Positions 25,985 to 34,769 of a stretch of DNA of 64,000 bases are shown piece by piece (positions within the stretch are counted from its first letter, which is position 1; every line of letters begins with the position of its first letter). Source of the stretch: Arthrobacter sp. efr-133-R2A-120 (lineage in GTDB: Bacteria; Actinomycetota; Actinomycetes; Actinomycetales; Micrococcaceae); NCBI RefSeq assembly GCF_030209835.1, contig NZ_JARVRF010000003.1:186001-250000 (forward strand). Direction: 5' to 3'. Both the position numbers and the translations under genes were made by a program. The notes under the pieces were generated by a model. The model made no database searches. It worked only from the letters and a program-made list of their open reading frames with translations, and was not told the origin of the DNA.

Positions 25985-26069
25985 GCCGGCACGGTTCGCG
26001 GGGCGGCCCCCGGATGTGGGAGACTGGAGGGCAGCTTTATTGAGTATCAAGAATCTAAGGAGGCCAGCT

Positions 26070-26144
26070 ATGAGCAAGCGTGCACGTAAGCGTCGTGACC
26101 GTAAGCGCGGCGGCGCAAACCACGGCAAGCGTCCCAACACCTAA
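26070..26144 (+). CDS. 50S ribosomal protein bL37 (24 aa)
   Basis: A 24-residue, highly basic peptide beginning MSKRARKRRDRKR and ending NHGKRPNT. It matches the very short actinobacterial ribosomal protein bL37 seen in mycobacterial ribosome structures (pattern M-x-KR-x-RK-x-RDRK ... ANHGKRPN). A perfect AAGGAGG (26057-26063) lies 6 bases upstream, and a strong terminator follows. It is easily missed by gene callers because of its length. Codons for Arg/Lys are the favoured ones (CGT, AAG), consistent with high expression. Confidence 0.85.
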   Translation: MSKRARKRRDRKRGGANHGKRPNT

Positions 26145-26175
26145 GCCAGCGGCTTAGCGTAAGACTTAATGCGGA

Positions 26176-26212
26176 GGGCCCCGGAAACCATCAGGTTTCC
26201 GGGGCCCTTGCC
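26176..26212 (+). terminator. hairpin terminator after bL37
   Basis: A 14-bp perfect stem, GGGCCCCGGAAACC (26176-26189) / GGTTTCCGGGGCCC (26194-26207), with loop ATCA lies between bL37 and the convergent rsrA gene. It has only a short T stretch but is very stable, and may serve both directions. Confidence 0.8.
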
Positions 26213-26223
26213 GTTCCAGGCTC

Positions 26224-26481
26224 TTAGACGTCCACGGACTTCATAGCGTGGATCCTGTCCAGGATCGAGTTCTTGAGATTCTCAGGAGCCGCTTCCGTAC
26301 AGGAGCGCTTGACCACGGTGCGGATGACGCACTCAAGGTCGTATTGCTCGGTGCACTCCGGGCAGTCTTCCAGATGCACCTTGATCTCTGCGATGTCCTC
26401 GCGGGTCAACGCACCGTCCAGGTACTCGTAGATACGCTGCATCCGAGCATCGTCGCAGTCGCCCAATCCTTGGCAGCTCAT
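26224..26481 (-). CDS. rsrA: mycothiol-system anti-sigma factor RsrA
   Basis: 85 aa, zinc-containing anti-sigma (ZAS) factor. [13 protein letters not shown] gives the H-x3-C-x2-C redox zinc motif near residue 36, and additional Cys residues occur near the N-terminus ([10 protein letters not shown]) and at RSCTEA. In the reduced state RsrA holds SigR. Disulfide stress oxidises the Cys pair, ejects zinc and frees SigR. Its ATG overlaps the sigR stop by ATGA, the normal sigR-rsrA operon order. Confidence 0.93.
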   Translation of the reverse strand: MSCQGLGDCDDARMQRIYEYLDGALTREDIAEIKVHLEDCPECTEQYDLECVIRTVVKRSCTEAAPENLKNSILDRIHAMKSVDV

Positions 26482-27227
26482 TTCCTTTTCTCCTGTTTTT
26501 TGCTTGTGGCCGCGCCCACGGCCAATGCCTTTTCTTCCGCGCCGGCGCTGATTCCCCGTTCTGCGGCGTAGTCCGCCAGCAGATCGCGCAACATCTTCCT
26601 GCCGCGATGAAGCCGGGACATGACCGTCCCGATCGGGGTATTCATGATGTCTGATATTTCCTTGTATGCGAAGCCTTCGACGTCAGCGAAGTACACCGCG
26701 AGCCGGAATTCCTCCGGAATGGACTGCAGGGCGCTCTTCACGTCCGAGTCCGGTAGATGATCCAGTGCCTCCGCCTCCGCAGAGCGGAGCCCCGTGGACG
26801 TATGGGATTCCGCCCGCGCCAGCTGCCAGTCTTCGATGGAGTCCGAATTCGACTGGAGCGGTTCGCGCTGCCGCTTCCGGTAGAGGTTGATGTACGTGTT
26901 GGTCAGGATGCGGTACAGCCACGCCTTGAGGTTGGTACCCGGCTTGTACTGGTGGAACGCCGAGAAGGCCTTCGTGTAGGCCTCCTGGACCAAGTCCTCG
27001 GCGTCGGACGGATTCCTGGCCATGCGCATGGCAGCCGAATAGAGCTGGTCGACATACTGCATGGCGTCGCGCTCGAAGCGCGCCCTCCGTTGTTCGGGAG
27101 TCTCCTTCGCGAAGTCCACCGCAATCTCGACGCCGGCCTCAACAGTTGCGTCGCCGTCGGACGTTGCGTCCGCGACTTCCGTCGCTGCTTTGTACATGGC
27201 CGCTGCGGCCGGATCCATGGTGCTCAT
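26478..27227 (-). CDS. sigR: redox-responsive ECF sigma factor SigR (SigH group)
   Basis: About 249 aa from ATG 27227 ([20 protein letters not shown]). ECF regions: sigma-2 about residues 60-130 ([56 protein letters not shown]) and sigma-4 about 170-225 ([38 protein letters not shown]). The N-terminus is about 50 residues longer than the core fold. The frame stays open far upstream, so a longer form is possible, recalling the unstable long form described for Streptomyces SigR. A GGAAT-N18-GTT promoter upstream indicates autoregulation in thiol-oxidative stress. Confidence 0.93.
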   Translation of the reverse strand: MSTMDPAAAAMYKAATEVADATSDGDATVEAGVEIAVDFAKETPEQRRARFERDAMQYVDQLYSAAMRMARNPSDAEDLVQEAYTKAFSAFHQYKPGTNLKAWLYRILTNTYINLYRKRQREPLQSNSDSIEDWQLARAESHTSTGLRSAEAEALDHLPDSDVKSALQSIPEEFRLAVYFADVEGFAYKEISDIMNTPIGTVMSRLHRGRKMLRDLLADYAAERGISAGAEEKALAVGAATSKKQEKRK

Positions 27228-27408
27228 TGCATCCAAGTCTACTGTCACCCTCGGGGAGTCCCCTGGCAGCTTCCGCCCAAGCGCCAAGTGTCCCTCGCGG
27301 TCCTTAACCAAGGCCAAAAAACCATCTCCGCTCAAACGACGTGACAAAGCGCGGCACGACACACACGCCACAATCCAAGGTCCAGCCCATACCGCACCTT
27401 CTTCTGAC

Positions 27409-27434
27409 AACGGCAAGCTCCGGGCAAATATTCC
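27409..27434 (-). promoter_or_regulatory. SigR-dependent promoter (GGAAT-N18-GTT) of sigR
   Basis: On the minus strand GGAAT (27434-27430) is followed by exactly 18 bases and then GTT (27411-27409). This is the consensus known for Streptomyces SigR and mycobacterial SigH promoters. It points into sigR, about 180 bp upstream of the chosen ATG, giving a long leader or an N-terminally extended protein. Confidence 0.8.
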
Positions 27435-27534
27435 GCAAAGATGCAAGACTAGATCCGACTGCACCCCGTGAACACCGCACCACTTGAACGCAGCACCACC
27501 TGAACACTGTGGCACGCCATCCAGGAGGCAAAAC

Positions 27535-28050
27535 ATGTCCCTCGTCCGTTTTCTCGCCAGGCCAATGTTGGCTTCCAGTTTTGTCGTCGCAGGGCTGGAC
27601 AAGCTCAAGAACGCGGATGACACTGCCAAGCAGCTCTCCCCGCTGCTCCGCCGCGCGTCCGAGTCGTTGCCTTTCCCGGCGGACGAGAAGATGCTGGCGC
27701 GGGTCATCGGCGGCACGCAGGTGGGCGCAGGCGCCTTGCTTGCCCTCGGCAAATGTTCACGGTTCTCGGCAACCCTGCTTGCCGGCATTTCGGTCCTGAA
27801 CACCTTTGTTGAGTGGCGTTCTGCCGACATCAGCACCAAGGAAGGCCGGCTCGCCCGCCGCGCCCAGTTGCTCAAGAACATTTCCCTGACCGGCGGCGTC
27901 CTCCTAGCCGCCGTCGACACGGCCGGCAAACCGAGCCTCGCATGGCGCGCCGAACACCTCGCCATGGACGCCAAGAACGCCACGGGCAAGCAGATCAAGA
28001 AGACAGACCGGGCCGTCCGCAAGGCCGTAAACAACGCAGTTGGAGCATAA
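27535..28050 (+). CDS. DoxX family membrane protein
   Basis: 171 aa. The N-terminal [23 protein letters not shown] is the DoxX signature helix with a following Lys. Further hydrophobic stretches include [20 protein letters not shown] and [19 protein letters not shown], about four membrane helices, then a basic cytoplasmic tail. CAGGAGG lies 8 bases before the ATG. In mycobacteria DoxX proteins take part in a membrane oxidoreductase/thiol-stress complex. Position next to the SigR/RsrA thiol-stress switch fits such a role, but it is divergent and the link is inference. aroA begins 6 bp downstream. Confidence 0.88.
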   Translation: MSLVRFLARPMLASSFVVAGLDKLKNADDTAKQLSPLLRRASESLPFPADEKMLARVIGGTQVGAGALLALGKCSRFSATLLAGISVLNTFVEWRSADISTKEGRLARRAQLLKNISLTGGVLLAAVDTAGKPSLAWRAEHLAMDAKNATGKQIKKTDRAVRKAVNNAVGA

Positions 28051-28056
28051 GGAAGC

Positions 28057-29451
28057 ATGCCAGGAACCCCCGCCACGCAGACAGACGATTCAGGGAGCAC
28101 CATAGCCTCCGCACTCCCCTTGTGGCCGGCGCCCTTCGCCAGCCGCCCTGTGGATGCCACGGTCACGGTTCCCGGCTCGAAGTCGCTGACCAACCGCTAC
28201 CTGGTCCTGGCGGCATTGGCCGACGGCCCAAGCAGGCTGCGGGCACCCCTGCATTCGCGGGATTCCGCGTTGATGGTCGAGGCACTGCGCCAGCTTGGCG
28301 CCACCATCACCGAGGTTCCCGGCGATGGTCAGTACGGCCCGGATCTTGAAGTCACCCCCATCGACCCGGCGGCTGCCGCGTCGGAGACCGCCATCGACTG
28401 CGGCCTGGCTGGCACGGTCATGCGATTTGTGCCGCCGCTCGCGGCCCTCCGCAACGGTGCTTCGGTGTTCGACGGCGATCCGCACGCACGCCAACGTCCC
28501 ATGGGCACCATCATCGAAGCGCTCCGGACACTCGGAGTGGACGTCAGCGCACTGGACGGGCAATCGGCGAGCTCCCTGCCGTTCAAGGTTTCCGGCACCG
28601 GCTCTGTCCGCGGTGGCCATTTGGTGATCGATGCGAGCGCTTCGTCGCAGTTCGTCTCCGCCCTGTTGCTCGTCGGTGCCCGGTTCAAAGAGGGCCTTCA
28701 CCTGGAGCACGTCGGCAAGCCCGTGCCGAGCCTCGACCACATCAACATGACCGTTTCGGTCCTGCGCGGCGTCGGAGTGCAAGTGGATGACTCCGTTCCG
28801 AACCATTGGCGCGTCTCCCCAGGCACCATCCAGGCGTTCGACGTGAGGATCGAGCAGGATCTCTCCAACGCGGGTCCCTTCCTCGCTGCGGCACTCGCCA
28901 CGAAGGGAACCGTCCGCATCCCCAACTGGCCGGTCAACACCACACAGGTCGGGGATCTCTGGCGGGACATCCTTGCCACCATGGGTGCCACTGTCACACT
29001 GGACAACGGCACGCTGACCGTCACTGGCGGTTCCGAGATCCTGGGCGCGGACTTCGACGAAACCAGCGAACTCGCCCCTACCGTAGCGGCATTGTGCGCC
29101 CTGGCTACCGGCCCTTCCCGGCTCACCGGCATCGCGCATTTGCGTGGACACGAAACAGACAGGCTGGCTGCGCTGGTCGCCGAAATCAACCGGCTCGGCG
29201 GCGACGCCGAGGAAACCAGCGACGGCTTGGTGATCCGGCCCGCAGCGCTGCACGCCGGCGTCGTGCACAGCTACGCGGACCACCGCATGGCCACCGCCGG
29301 CGCCATTCTGGGGCTCGCCGTCGAGGGAGTCCAGGTTGAAGACATCGCGACGACGTCCAAGACCATGCCCGAATTTCCGCAAATCTGGGCATCGATGCTC
29401 ACTGCCGGCCCAGCGGCTGCGGACCCCGTTTCAACGGAGACAAGCAACTGA
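28057..29451 (+). CDS. aroA: 3-phosphoshikimate 1-carboxyvinyltransferase (EPSP synthase)
   Basis: 464 aa. It transfers enolpyruvate from PEP to shikimate-3-phosphate. Substrate loops: [20 protein letters not shown] (about residue 48), the PEP loop [30 protein letters not shown], and the late [20 protein letters not shown]. The PEP loop has AGTVMRF rather than the enterobacterial NAGTAMRP. An N-terminal extension of about 30 residues precedes the fold. It is linked tightly to rsgA (2 bp gap) and then hisN. Confidence 0.96.
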   Translation: MPGTPATQTDDSGSTIASALPLWPAPFASRPVDATVTVPGSKSLTNRYLVLAALADGPSRLRAPLHSRDSALMVEALRQLGATITEVPGDGQYGPDLEVTPIDPAAAASETAIDCGLAGTVMRFVPPLAALRNGASVFDGDPHARQRPMGTIIEALRTLGVDVSALDGQSASSLPFKVSGTGSVRGGHLVIDASASSQFVSALLLVGARFKEGLHLEHVGKPVPSLDHINMTVSVLRGVGVQVDDSVPNHWRVSPGTIQAFDVRIEQDLSNAGPFLAAALATKGTVRIPNWPVNTTQVGDLWRDILATMGATVTLDNGTLTVTGGSEILGADFDETSELAPTVAALCALATGPSRLTGIAHLRGHETDRLAALVAEINRLGGDAEETSDGLVIRPAALHAGVVHSYADHRMATAGAILGLAVEGVQVEDIATTSKTMPEFPQIWASMLTAGPAAADPVSTETSN

Positions 29452-29453
29452 CG

Positions 29454-30569
29454 ATGGCTCGCGACGCACGCTCCTGGGATGAGTCCGATGTCCGGATCCG
29501 CCCCAACAAGAAGGGCACACGCCCCCGCACCAAGGACCGCCCCAGCCACGACGACGCCGTGATCGGGCGCATCATCACAGTCGACCGCGGCCGCTACACC
29601 GCGATAGTGGACGAAAGCTCGGACAACGAGCGCATCGTCATCGCGGCCCGCGCCCGGGAACTCAGGCGCTCCCCCGTGGTTCCCGGAGACTTCGTGGCCC
29701 TCGTCGGCGATGTATCCGGAGCCCCGGACACCCTCGCGCGCCTCGTGCGCGTCGAGGAGCGCAAGACGCTCCTGCGGCGAAGTGCCGATGACACGGATCC
29801 GATCGAACGGGCCGTCGTCGCCAACGCCGACCAGCTCGTGGTGGTGGTTGCGGCCGCCAACCCGGAGCCGCGGACAGGATTCATCGACCGCGCATTGGTG
29901 GCAGCGTACGACGCCGGAATCGAGCCGCTGCTGCTCGTCACCAAAGCGGATGTCAAGGATCCGACGGAACTGCTCGCCAACTATGTGAGCCTGGGTTTCC
30001 CGATCATCATCAGCCGCACGGCCGACGCGGGCGCCTCCGGCATCGACGCCCGTTCCGACGACGGCCTGTCCGCCCGCCTCGATGGTGACGCCGTCGGCCA
30101 GTTGCGGGACTACCTCGACGGCAAGGTCACCGTGCTCCTGGGCCATTCCGGCGTCGGGAAATCCACCATGGTGAACGCCCTGACCGGCGCCGAACGCGCC
30201 ACGGGTGGAGTCAACGCAGTAACGGGCCGCGGACGCCACACCTCGTCCTCTGCCCTTGCGCTGAAGCTCAGCGACTCCCCGGGCGGAAGCTGGATCATCG
30301 ATACGCCCGGCATCCGTTCCTTCGGCCTCGCCCACGTGAACCCTGACCGCATCCTGCATGCCTTCCCGGATCTGGAGCCCGGAACGGAAACGTGCGAGCG
30401 GGGCTGCAAGCACGATGCCTCCGCCGTTCGATGCGGACTGGATTCCTGGGTTGCCGATGGCCATGCCGGGGAGGCCGGCCCCGCCCGCCTCGCATCGCTG
30501 CGCAGGCTCCTTGGTGCCGACCCGCGCATGGAAGCCCAAGAGGCCAAGGAACTGGGTACGGTCAACTAA
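29454..30569 (+). CDS. rsgA: ribosome small-subunit GTPase RsgA
   Basis: 371 aa, circularly permuted GTPase. After a basic N-terminus and an OB domain, G4 (VTKADVKD) comes before G1 (GHSGVGKSTMVNAL) and G3 (IIDTPGIRSFG). A C-terminal zinc-binding knuckle CERGCKHDASAVRCGLDSW closes the protein. RsgA checks late 30S assembly and releases RbfA. Its gene is 2 bp after aroA and 59 bp before hisN. Confidence 0.95.
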   Translation: MARDARSWDESDVRIRPNKKGTRPRTKDRPSHDDAVIGRIITVDRGRYTAIVDESSDNERIVIAARARELRRSPVVPGDFVALVGDVSGAPDTLARLVRVEERKTLLRRSADDTDPIERAVVANADQLVVVVAAANPEPRTGFIDRALVAAYDAGIEPLLLVTKADVKDPTELLANYVSLGFPIIISRTADAGASGIDARSDDGLSARLDGDAVGQLRDYLDGKVTVLLGHSGVGKSTMVNALTGAERATGGVNAVTGRGRHTSSSALALKLSDSPGGSWIIDTPGIRSFGLAHVNPDRILHAFPDLEPGTETCERGCKHDASAVRCGLDSWVADGHAGEAGPARLASLRRLLGADPRMEAQEAKELGTVN

Positions 30570-30628
30570 CTCAGCGCATGCCGGGCTACGTCCCCGGCTC
30601 ACCGGCGAATAGACGGTAGTTTGGAACC

Positions 30629-31441
30629 ATGACCCAACCCGATTCGAGCTACAACGACGACCTGCGGCTGGCCCATGTCCTGGCCGACTCCGTCGATTCC
30701 CTGACAATGGAGCGGTTCAAGGCACTGGACCTTCAGGTGGAGACCAAACCCGACCTGAGCCCAGTCACCGATGCCGACAAAGCCGCCGAGGAAGCAATCC
30801 GCGGGCAGCTCTCCCGTTCCCGCCCCCGCGACGCCGTCCTCGGCGAAGAATTCGGCAGCACGGGCCACGGCTCAAGGCGTTGGATCATCGATCCCATCGA
30901 CGGGACCAAGAACTTCGTGCGCGGCGTACCCGTCTGGGCAACGCTGATCGCCCTCGTGGACGAGGGCGAAGTAGTGGTGGGGCTCGTCAGCGCTCCGGCG
31001 CTCGGCAAGCGCTGGTGGGCGGCCAAGGGCTCAGGCGCATACATGGGCCGATCACTGGCCGCAGCCACCCGGCTGAAAGTCTCCAACGTGTCGCGGCTTG
31101 AGGATGCCTCGCTTTCCTACTCCGAGCTTTCCGAGTGGAAGCAGCACGATAAGCTCGACAACTTCCTGGGCCTGGAGAACGATGTCTGGCGCAGCCGCGC
31201 GTACGGCGATTTCTGGTCCTACTGCCTCGTGGCCGAAGGCGCCGTGGACATCGCGGCCGAGCCGGAGCTCCAGGTCTACGACATGGCCGCCTTGGTACCG
31301 ATCGTGACGGAGGCCGGCGGACGCTTCACGTCCCTGGACGGCACGGATGGCCCCTTCGGCGGAAACGCCGTTGCGAGCAACTCGATCCTGCACTCCGAGG
31401 TCCTCAAGAGGCTCAACCCCGAGCTCGACGACCTCCTCTAG
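30629..31441 (+). CDS. hisN: inositol-monophosphatase-family phosphatase, probable histidinol-phosphatase HisN
   Basis: 270 aa. Metal-binding motif 1 is LGEEFGSTG plus [19 protein letters not shown] (DPIDGT) near residue 90. Motif 2 near residue 210 is [20 protein letters not shown]. These are the Mg2+/Li+-sensitive IMP-family catalytic acids. In actinobacteria this family member, encoded next to aroA/rsgA, supplies histidinol phosphatase; inositol phosphate or fructose-1,6-bisphosphate use cannot be excluded from sequence alone. It ends just before a terminator. Confidence 0.85.
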   Translation: MTQPDSSYNDDLRLAHVLADSVDSLTMERFKALDLQVETKPDLSPVTDADKAAEEAIRGQLSRSRPRDAVLGEEFGSTGHGSRRWIIDPIDGTKNFVRGVPVWATLIALVDEGEVVVGLVSAPALGKRWWAAKGSGAYMGRSLAAATRLKVSNVSRLEDASLSYSELSEWKQHDKLDNFLGLENDVWRSRAYGDFWSYCLVAEGAVDIAAEPELQVYDMAALVPIVTEAGGRFTSLDGTDGPFGGNAVASNSILHSEVLKRLNPELDDLL

Positions 31442-31466
31442 TCACCCTCTTCACTGAATAAACGAC

Positions 31467-31505
31467 GGCGGGCGCCCCTTTTTGGGGGCGTCCGCCACTC
31501 TTTCT
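31467..31505 (+). terminator. terminator of the aroA-rsgA-hisN operon
   Basis: GGCGGGCGCCCC (31467-31478) pairs with GGGGGCGTCCGCC (31484-31496) around a TTTTT loop, with CTCTTTCTT after. It lies 26 bp past hisN. Confidence 0.8.
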
Positions 31506-31563
31506 TCGGCAGAAGGCACATTTTTCCGGCCGTGTAACAATCCGCTTAACAATCCCGGTCACA

Positions 31564-31593
31564 TTGGAACGAGCCTTACCGGTGTCCTAGTCT
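31564..31593 (+). promoter_or_regulatory. promoter of the SAM-IV-controlled gene
   Basis: TTGGAA (31564-31569) and TAGTCT (31588-31593) are separated by 18 bases. A start around 31600 would place the first transcribed bases at the 5' end of the riboswitch helix GGTCACG. Confidence 0.6.
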
Positions 31594-31600
31594 CTTTACA

Positions 31601-31731
31601 GGTCACGAGTGCCAGCGCGAAACCCCGGTTTGCTGGCCGGCAACCCTCCATCGCGGCGGGGTGCCCCGGGTGACGACCCGGCCGGTCCGGAACGGATGCG
31701 GCAAGCGCGGACCCCCTGTACGCAGGGGTCC
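31601..31731 (+). ncRNA. SAM-IV riboswitch with expression-platform hairpin
   Basis: The conserved aptamer core runs from GGTCACGAGTGCCAGCG through GCTGGCCGGCAACCCTCC and GGGGTGCCCCGGGTGACGAC to the trailing GGCAAGCGCGGACCCC. These are the invariant blocks of the actinobacterial SAM-IV class. The aptamer's final GGACCCC overlaps a hairpin, GGACCCCCTG/CAGGGGTCC (31709-31731), that sits 8 bases before the GAGTGAGG ribosome site. SAM binding could switch between pseudoknot and hairpin. GGTCCC beside the ATG is a further possible pairing partner. It should repress the next gene when SAM is abundant. Confidence 0.9.
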
Positions 31732-31748
31732 CTCTTGAGTGAGGTCCC

Positions 31749-33173
31749 ATGAGCACAGCCACATTTACTTCTCCTGTTCTCCCGCAGCACCACGAATCCG
31801 GGCATCAGCACGGTGAATCCCGGACACCGGCATCGCGCCCACTGGCCGCAGTCACCGGCGCGGAGTTGCAGGCACCCCTGATCCAGGGCGGCCACATCCG
31901 CTACGCCAACCTTGACTACGGCGCCTCCGCACCTGCCCTGACCGTGGTCTCCGCGTACCTCAACGAAATCCTGCCGTACTACGCGAGTGTGCACCGCGGC
32001 GCAGGCTATGCCTCCCAAATCAGCACCTCGGTCTACGAAAACGCGCGCAACATCGTCCGTGACTTCGTTGGCGGCAGGCCGGACGATTCCGTCATTTTCA
32101 CCCGTAACACCACCGATTCCCTCAATCTCCTGGCCGGCTGCTTGCCGGTCGAGGACGGCAGGCACACCGCCGAAGTCCTTTACCTGGACATCGAGCACCA
32201 CGCCAATCTGCTGCCGTGGCAAGGCGTCCCCCACCGAAGCATCGTTGCCGCGGGAACCTTGTCCGAGACCGTTGCCAACGTCCGCACGGCGCTCTCCCAC
32301 GGTGGCGTCAGTCTCCTGGCGGTCACCGGTGCGTCGAACGTGACCGGCGAGATCCTGCCCATCAAGGAACTCGCTGCCTTGGCCCACGAATTCGGGGCGC
32401 GGATTGTGGTGGACGCGGCGCAACTCGCCCCGCATCGCCGCATCGATATCGCCGCCGCGGATGTTGACTACTTGGTCTTCTCGGGGCACAAGCTTTATGC
32501 ACCGTTCGGCGCCGGTGTCCTGGTGGGCCGTCCCGACTGGCTCGACGCCGGCACGCCCCACCTTGCAGGTGGCGGCGCTGTCCGCGAGGCGCGCCTGGAT
32601 TCCGTCAGCTGGGCCACGGGCCCGGCAAGGCACGAAGGCGGCTCACCGAACGTACTCGGCGCGGCCACCCTTGCCCGCGCCACCCAGGTCATCGCCAGCC
32701 TCGACCACGATGAATGGCACGCCCACGAGGCCGCCATCCGCTCGCACCTGGTCGAGGGCCTCAAGGAAATCGACGGCGTCACCGTGCACCAGATCTTCAG
32801 CGACACGGATCCCGAGGACACCATCGGCGTCGTGAACTTCTCGCTCCAGGGCTACGACGCCGGACTCGTTGCGGCCTATCTTGCGGCCGAACACGGCATT
32901 GGCCTGCGCGACGGACGCTTTTGCGCCCACCCGCTGCTCAAGCGCCTCGGCCTTCCCTCCGGTTCCCTGCGCGCCAGTTTCGGCGTTGGGTCGCGCTTGG
33001 AAGACGCCACCCGGCTCATCGCGGGCATCCGGGCGCTCAAGAGCAATGGCCTCGGCTGGGACTACGTGGTTGATGCCGGCCGCTGGGTGCCGGCGAACGA
33101 CCATCGCAGCTACCCGGAGTGGGCGCCCAACACTCCCGGGACCGCGGGCGCCGCGCCCTGCAGCATCGACTGA
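31749..33173 (+). CDS. class V aminotransferase-fold PLP enzyme, group II cysteine desulfurase-like
   Basis: 474 aa. The N-terminal 45 residues are polar and His-rich (HHESGHQHGES) and look disordered. The PLP lysine is in VFSGHKLYAPFGAGVL. DAAQLAPHRRIDI carries the cofactor Asp. RDGRFCAHPLLKRLG places a Cys where SufS-type desulfurases have their catalytic Cys (RxGxHCAxP). Candidate reactions are cysteine desulfuration, selenocysteine lysis or a C-S lyase step. Control by a SAM-IV riboswitch argues for a role in sulfur-amino-acid supply. The substrate is not settled by sequence. Confidence 0.85.
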   Translation: MSTATFTSPVLPQHHESGHQHGESRTPASRPLAAVTGAELQAPLIQGGHIRYANLDYGASAPALTVVSAYLNEILPYYASVHRGAGYASQISTSVYENARNIVRDFVGGRPDDSVIFTRNTTDSLNLLAGCLPVEDGRHTAEVLYLDIEHHANLLPWQGVPHRSIVAAGTLSETVANVRTALSHGGVSLLAVTGASNVTGEILPIKELAALAHEFGARIVVDAAQLAPHRRIDIAAADVDYLVFSGHKLYAPFGAGVLVGRPDWLDAGTPHLAGGGAVREARLDSVSWATGPARHEGGSPNVLGAATLARATQVIASLDHDEWHAHEAAIRSHLVEGLKEIDGVTVHQIFSDTDPEDTIGVVNFSLQGYDAGLVAAYLAAEHGIGLRDGRFCAHPLLKRLGLPSGSLRASFGVGSRLEDATRLIAGIRALKSNGLGWDYVVDAGRWVPANDHRSYPEWAPNTPGTAGAAPCSID

Positions 33174-33223
33174 TTGCGGTAGATTCGTAGGGTATTTTTC
33201 CTGTCCTACGAAGGAGTTCCCGC

Positions 33224-34000
33224 GTGTCCCCGCGACCCAGAGGCACGTCAGCCGGCCCCAAGCTCTTCGAGGAACGGCGCCTTGAACTCGGTCAGAGTTT
33301 CCAGGACGGCGGGGAGCACTATGATCGCGTGCGGCCCGGCTACCCCGCGGATTCGGCCGACTGGCTGCTACCTGTAGGCGCGCGGGACGCGGCAGACATC
33401 GGCGCCGGCACCGGAAAGTTCACCGCTCTTCTCGTCGAGCGCGGGTTGGCGGTGTCCGCAGTGGACCCCTCCACGGACATGCTCATGCAGCTGCGCAAAA
33501 CGTATCCGCATGTGATCGCCTTGGAGGGCACGGCCGAGGCAACTGGACTGGCGGACTCAGCATTCGACGTCGTCAGCGTTGCCCAGGCCTGGCACTGGTG
33601 CGATCCCCTCGCCGCCAGCACCGAGATCGCCCGGATCCTTCGACCGCAGGGCGTCATCGGCTTGATCTGGAACCAGCTGGACACTTCAGTGCCCTGGGTC
33701 CATCGCTTGTCCCGAATCATGCATGCCGGCGATGTCCACAAACCGGACTTCCGGCCTGTGGTGGGCCCGGAGTTCGCCGGCCTCGAAAGCCACCTGACGC
33801 GTTGGGAGGATCCCGTGACTCCGGCGGACATCCTCGAACTCGTGAAGTCGCGCAGCTACTACCTGAGGGCGAACGACGCCACCCGGGCCAAAGTCATGGG
33901 AAATCTCCGGTGGTACCTCTTCGAACATTTGGAACATGCCGAAGACGAGGCCATCCCCTTGCCCTATCTCACGCAGAGCTGGCGGGCGCGGAAAGTCTGA
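33224..34000 (+). CDS. class I SAM-dependent methyltransferase
   Basis: 258 aa. Motif I ADIGAGTGKFTALLVERG near residue 52, motif II VSAVDPSTDMLMQLRK, and LADSAFDVVSVAQAWHWCDP form the Rossmann-like methyltransferase core of the UbiE/Methyltransf_11 group. The substrate is unknown. AAGGAG lies 7 bases before the GTG at 33224. It follows the riboswitch-controlled PLP enzyme by 50 bp without a clear terminator, so it may share the SAM-responsive transcript; that is inference. Confidence 0.88.
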   Translation: MSPRPRGTSAGPKLFEERRLELGQSFQDGGEHYDRVRPGYPADSADWLLPVGARDAADIGAGTGKFTALLVERGLAVSAVDPSTDMLMQLRKTYPHVIALEGTAEATGLADSAFDVVSVAQAWHWCDPLAASTEIARILRPQGVIGLIWNQLDTSVPWVHRLSRIMHAGDVHKPDFRPVVGPEFAGLESHLTRWEDPVTPADILELVKSRSYYLRANDATRAKVMGNLRWYLFEHLEHAEDEAIPLPYLTQSWRARKV

Positions 34001-34029
34001 TCCGGCCGGTTCACGATAGGCTTGGAACC

Positions 34030-34743
34030 GTGAAGACCAGTGCGCCCTCCTCCTCGATCGAGGACTACGTCAAGGTCATCTACTCCTTTACGGAGTGGCA
34101 GGACAAACCCATCACGTCCTCACAGCTCGCGCAGCGGCTCGGCGTCGCCAATTCGTCCGTCTCGGAGATGGTCCGCAAGCTCAAGGACCAAGGCCTGGTT
34201 GACCACCAGCCCTACAGCGCCATTACGTTGACCGCCCAGGGAATTCAGCTTGCCTTGGGCATGGTCCGCCGGCACCGCCTGATCGAGACATACCTCGTGA
34301 GGGAGTTGGGCTACAGCTGGGATGAAGTCCACGATGAAGCCGAGATGCTCGAACACGCCGTCTCGGACACCTTCATCGATCGCATGGCCGCAAAGCTGGG
34401 TAACCCCGGACGCGATCCCCACGGTGACCCCATCCCCGCAGCGGACGGCTCAGTGATCCTCCCGCAGGCGCACCGGATGATAGAGCTCGACGACGGCCAT
34501 TCCGGCAAGATCACCCGGATCAGCGACGAAAACCCGGAGCTGCTGCGCTACCTGTCCGCCGAAGAAATCGACCTCGATGCCAGCATCCAGGTGATTGGAC
34601 GCAAACCGTTCGGCGGTGCGCTGGTGGTCCGGATCGGAAAAGGCCCGGGCAGCCGCGACTACGATCTCGCCGATGAGGTCGCCTCGGCATTGTGGGTGGC
34701 CACCGACGTCGAACACGAAGGCTGCGTCCTCGCGGAACGCTGA
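34030..34743 (+). CDS. DtxR-family metal-dependent transcriptional regulator (IdeR/MntR type)
   Basis: About 237 aa from GTG 34030. The winged helix is SIEDYVKVIYSFTEWQDKPI, then SQLAQRLGVANSSVSEMVRK. The dimerisation/metal domain includes HRLIETYLVRELGYSWDEVH, then DEAEMLEHAVSDTFIDRM, with the conserved E-x-x-x-L-E-H and D/H metal ligands. A C-terminal SH3-like FeoA domain (residues about 150-230) is present, as in DtxR/IdeR. Iron or manganese sensing cannot be told apart with confidence. A TAGGCT hexamer ends just before the start, suggesting a leaderless transcript. Confidence 0.9.
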   Translation: MKTSAPSSSIEDYVKVIYSFTEWQDKPITSSQLAQRLGVANSSVSEMVRKLKDQGLVDHQPYSAITLTAQGIQLALGMVRRHRLIETYLVRELGYSWDEVHDEAEMLEHAVSDTFIDRMAAKLGNPGRDPHGDPIPAADGSVILPQAHRMIELDDGHSGKITRISDENPELLRYLSAEEIDLDASIQVIGRKPFGGALVVRIGKGPGSRDYDLADEVASALWVATDVEHEGCVLAER

Positions 34744-34769
34744 CGAATCCGTGTTTTAGAAGGCGCTGT

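Noticed and set aside
26478..28193. 571-aa minus-strand frame covering sigR and its upstream region
   Set aside because: The upstream half lies antisense to the DoxX gene and has no sigma-factor features. The real gene begins near 27227, or at most just below the SigR promoter.
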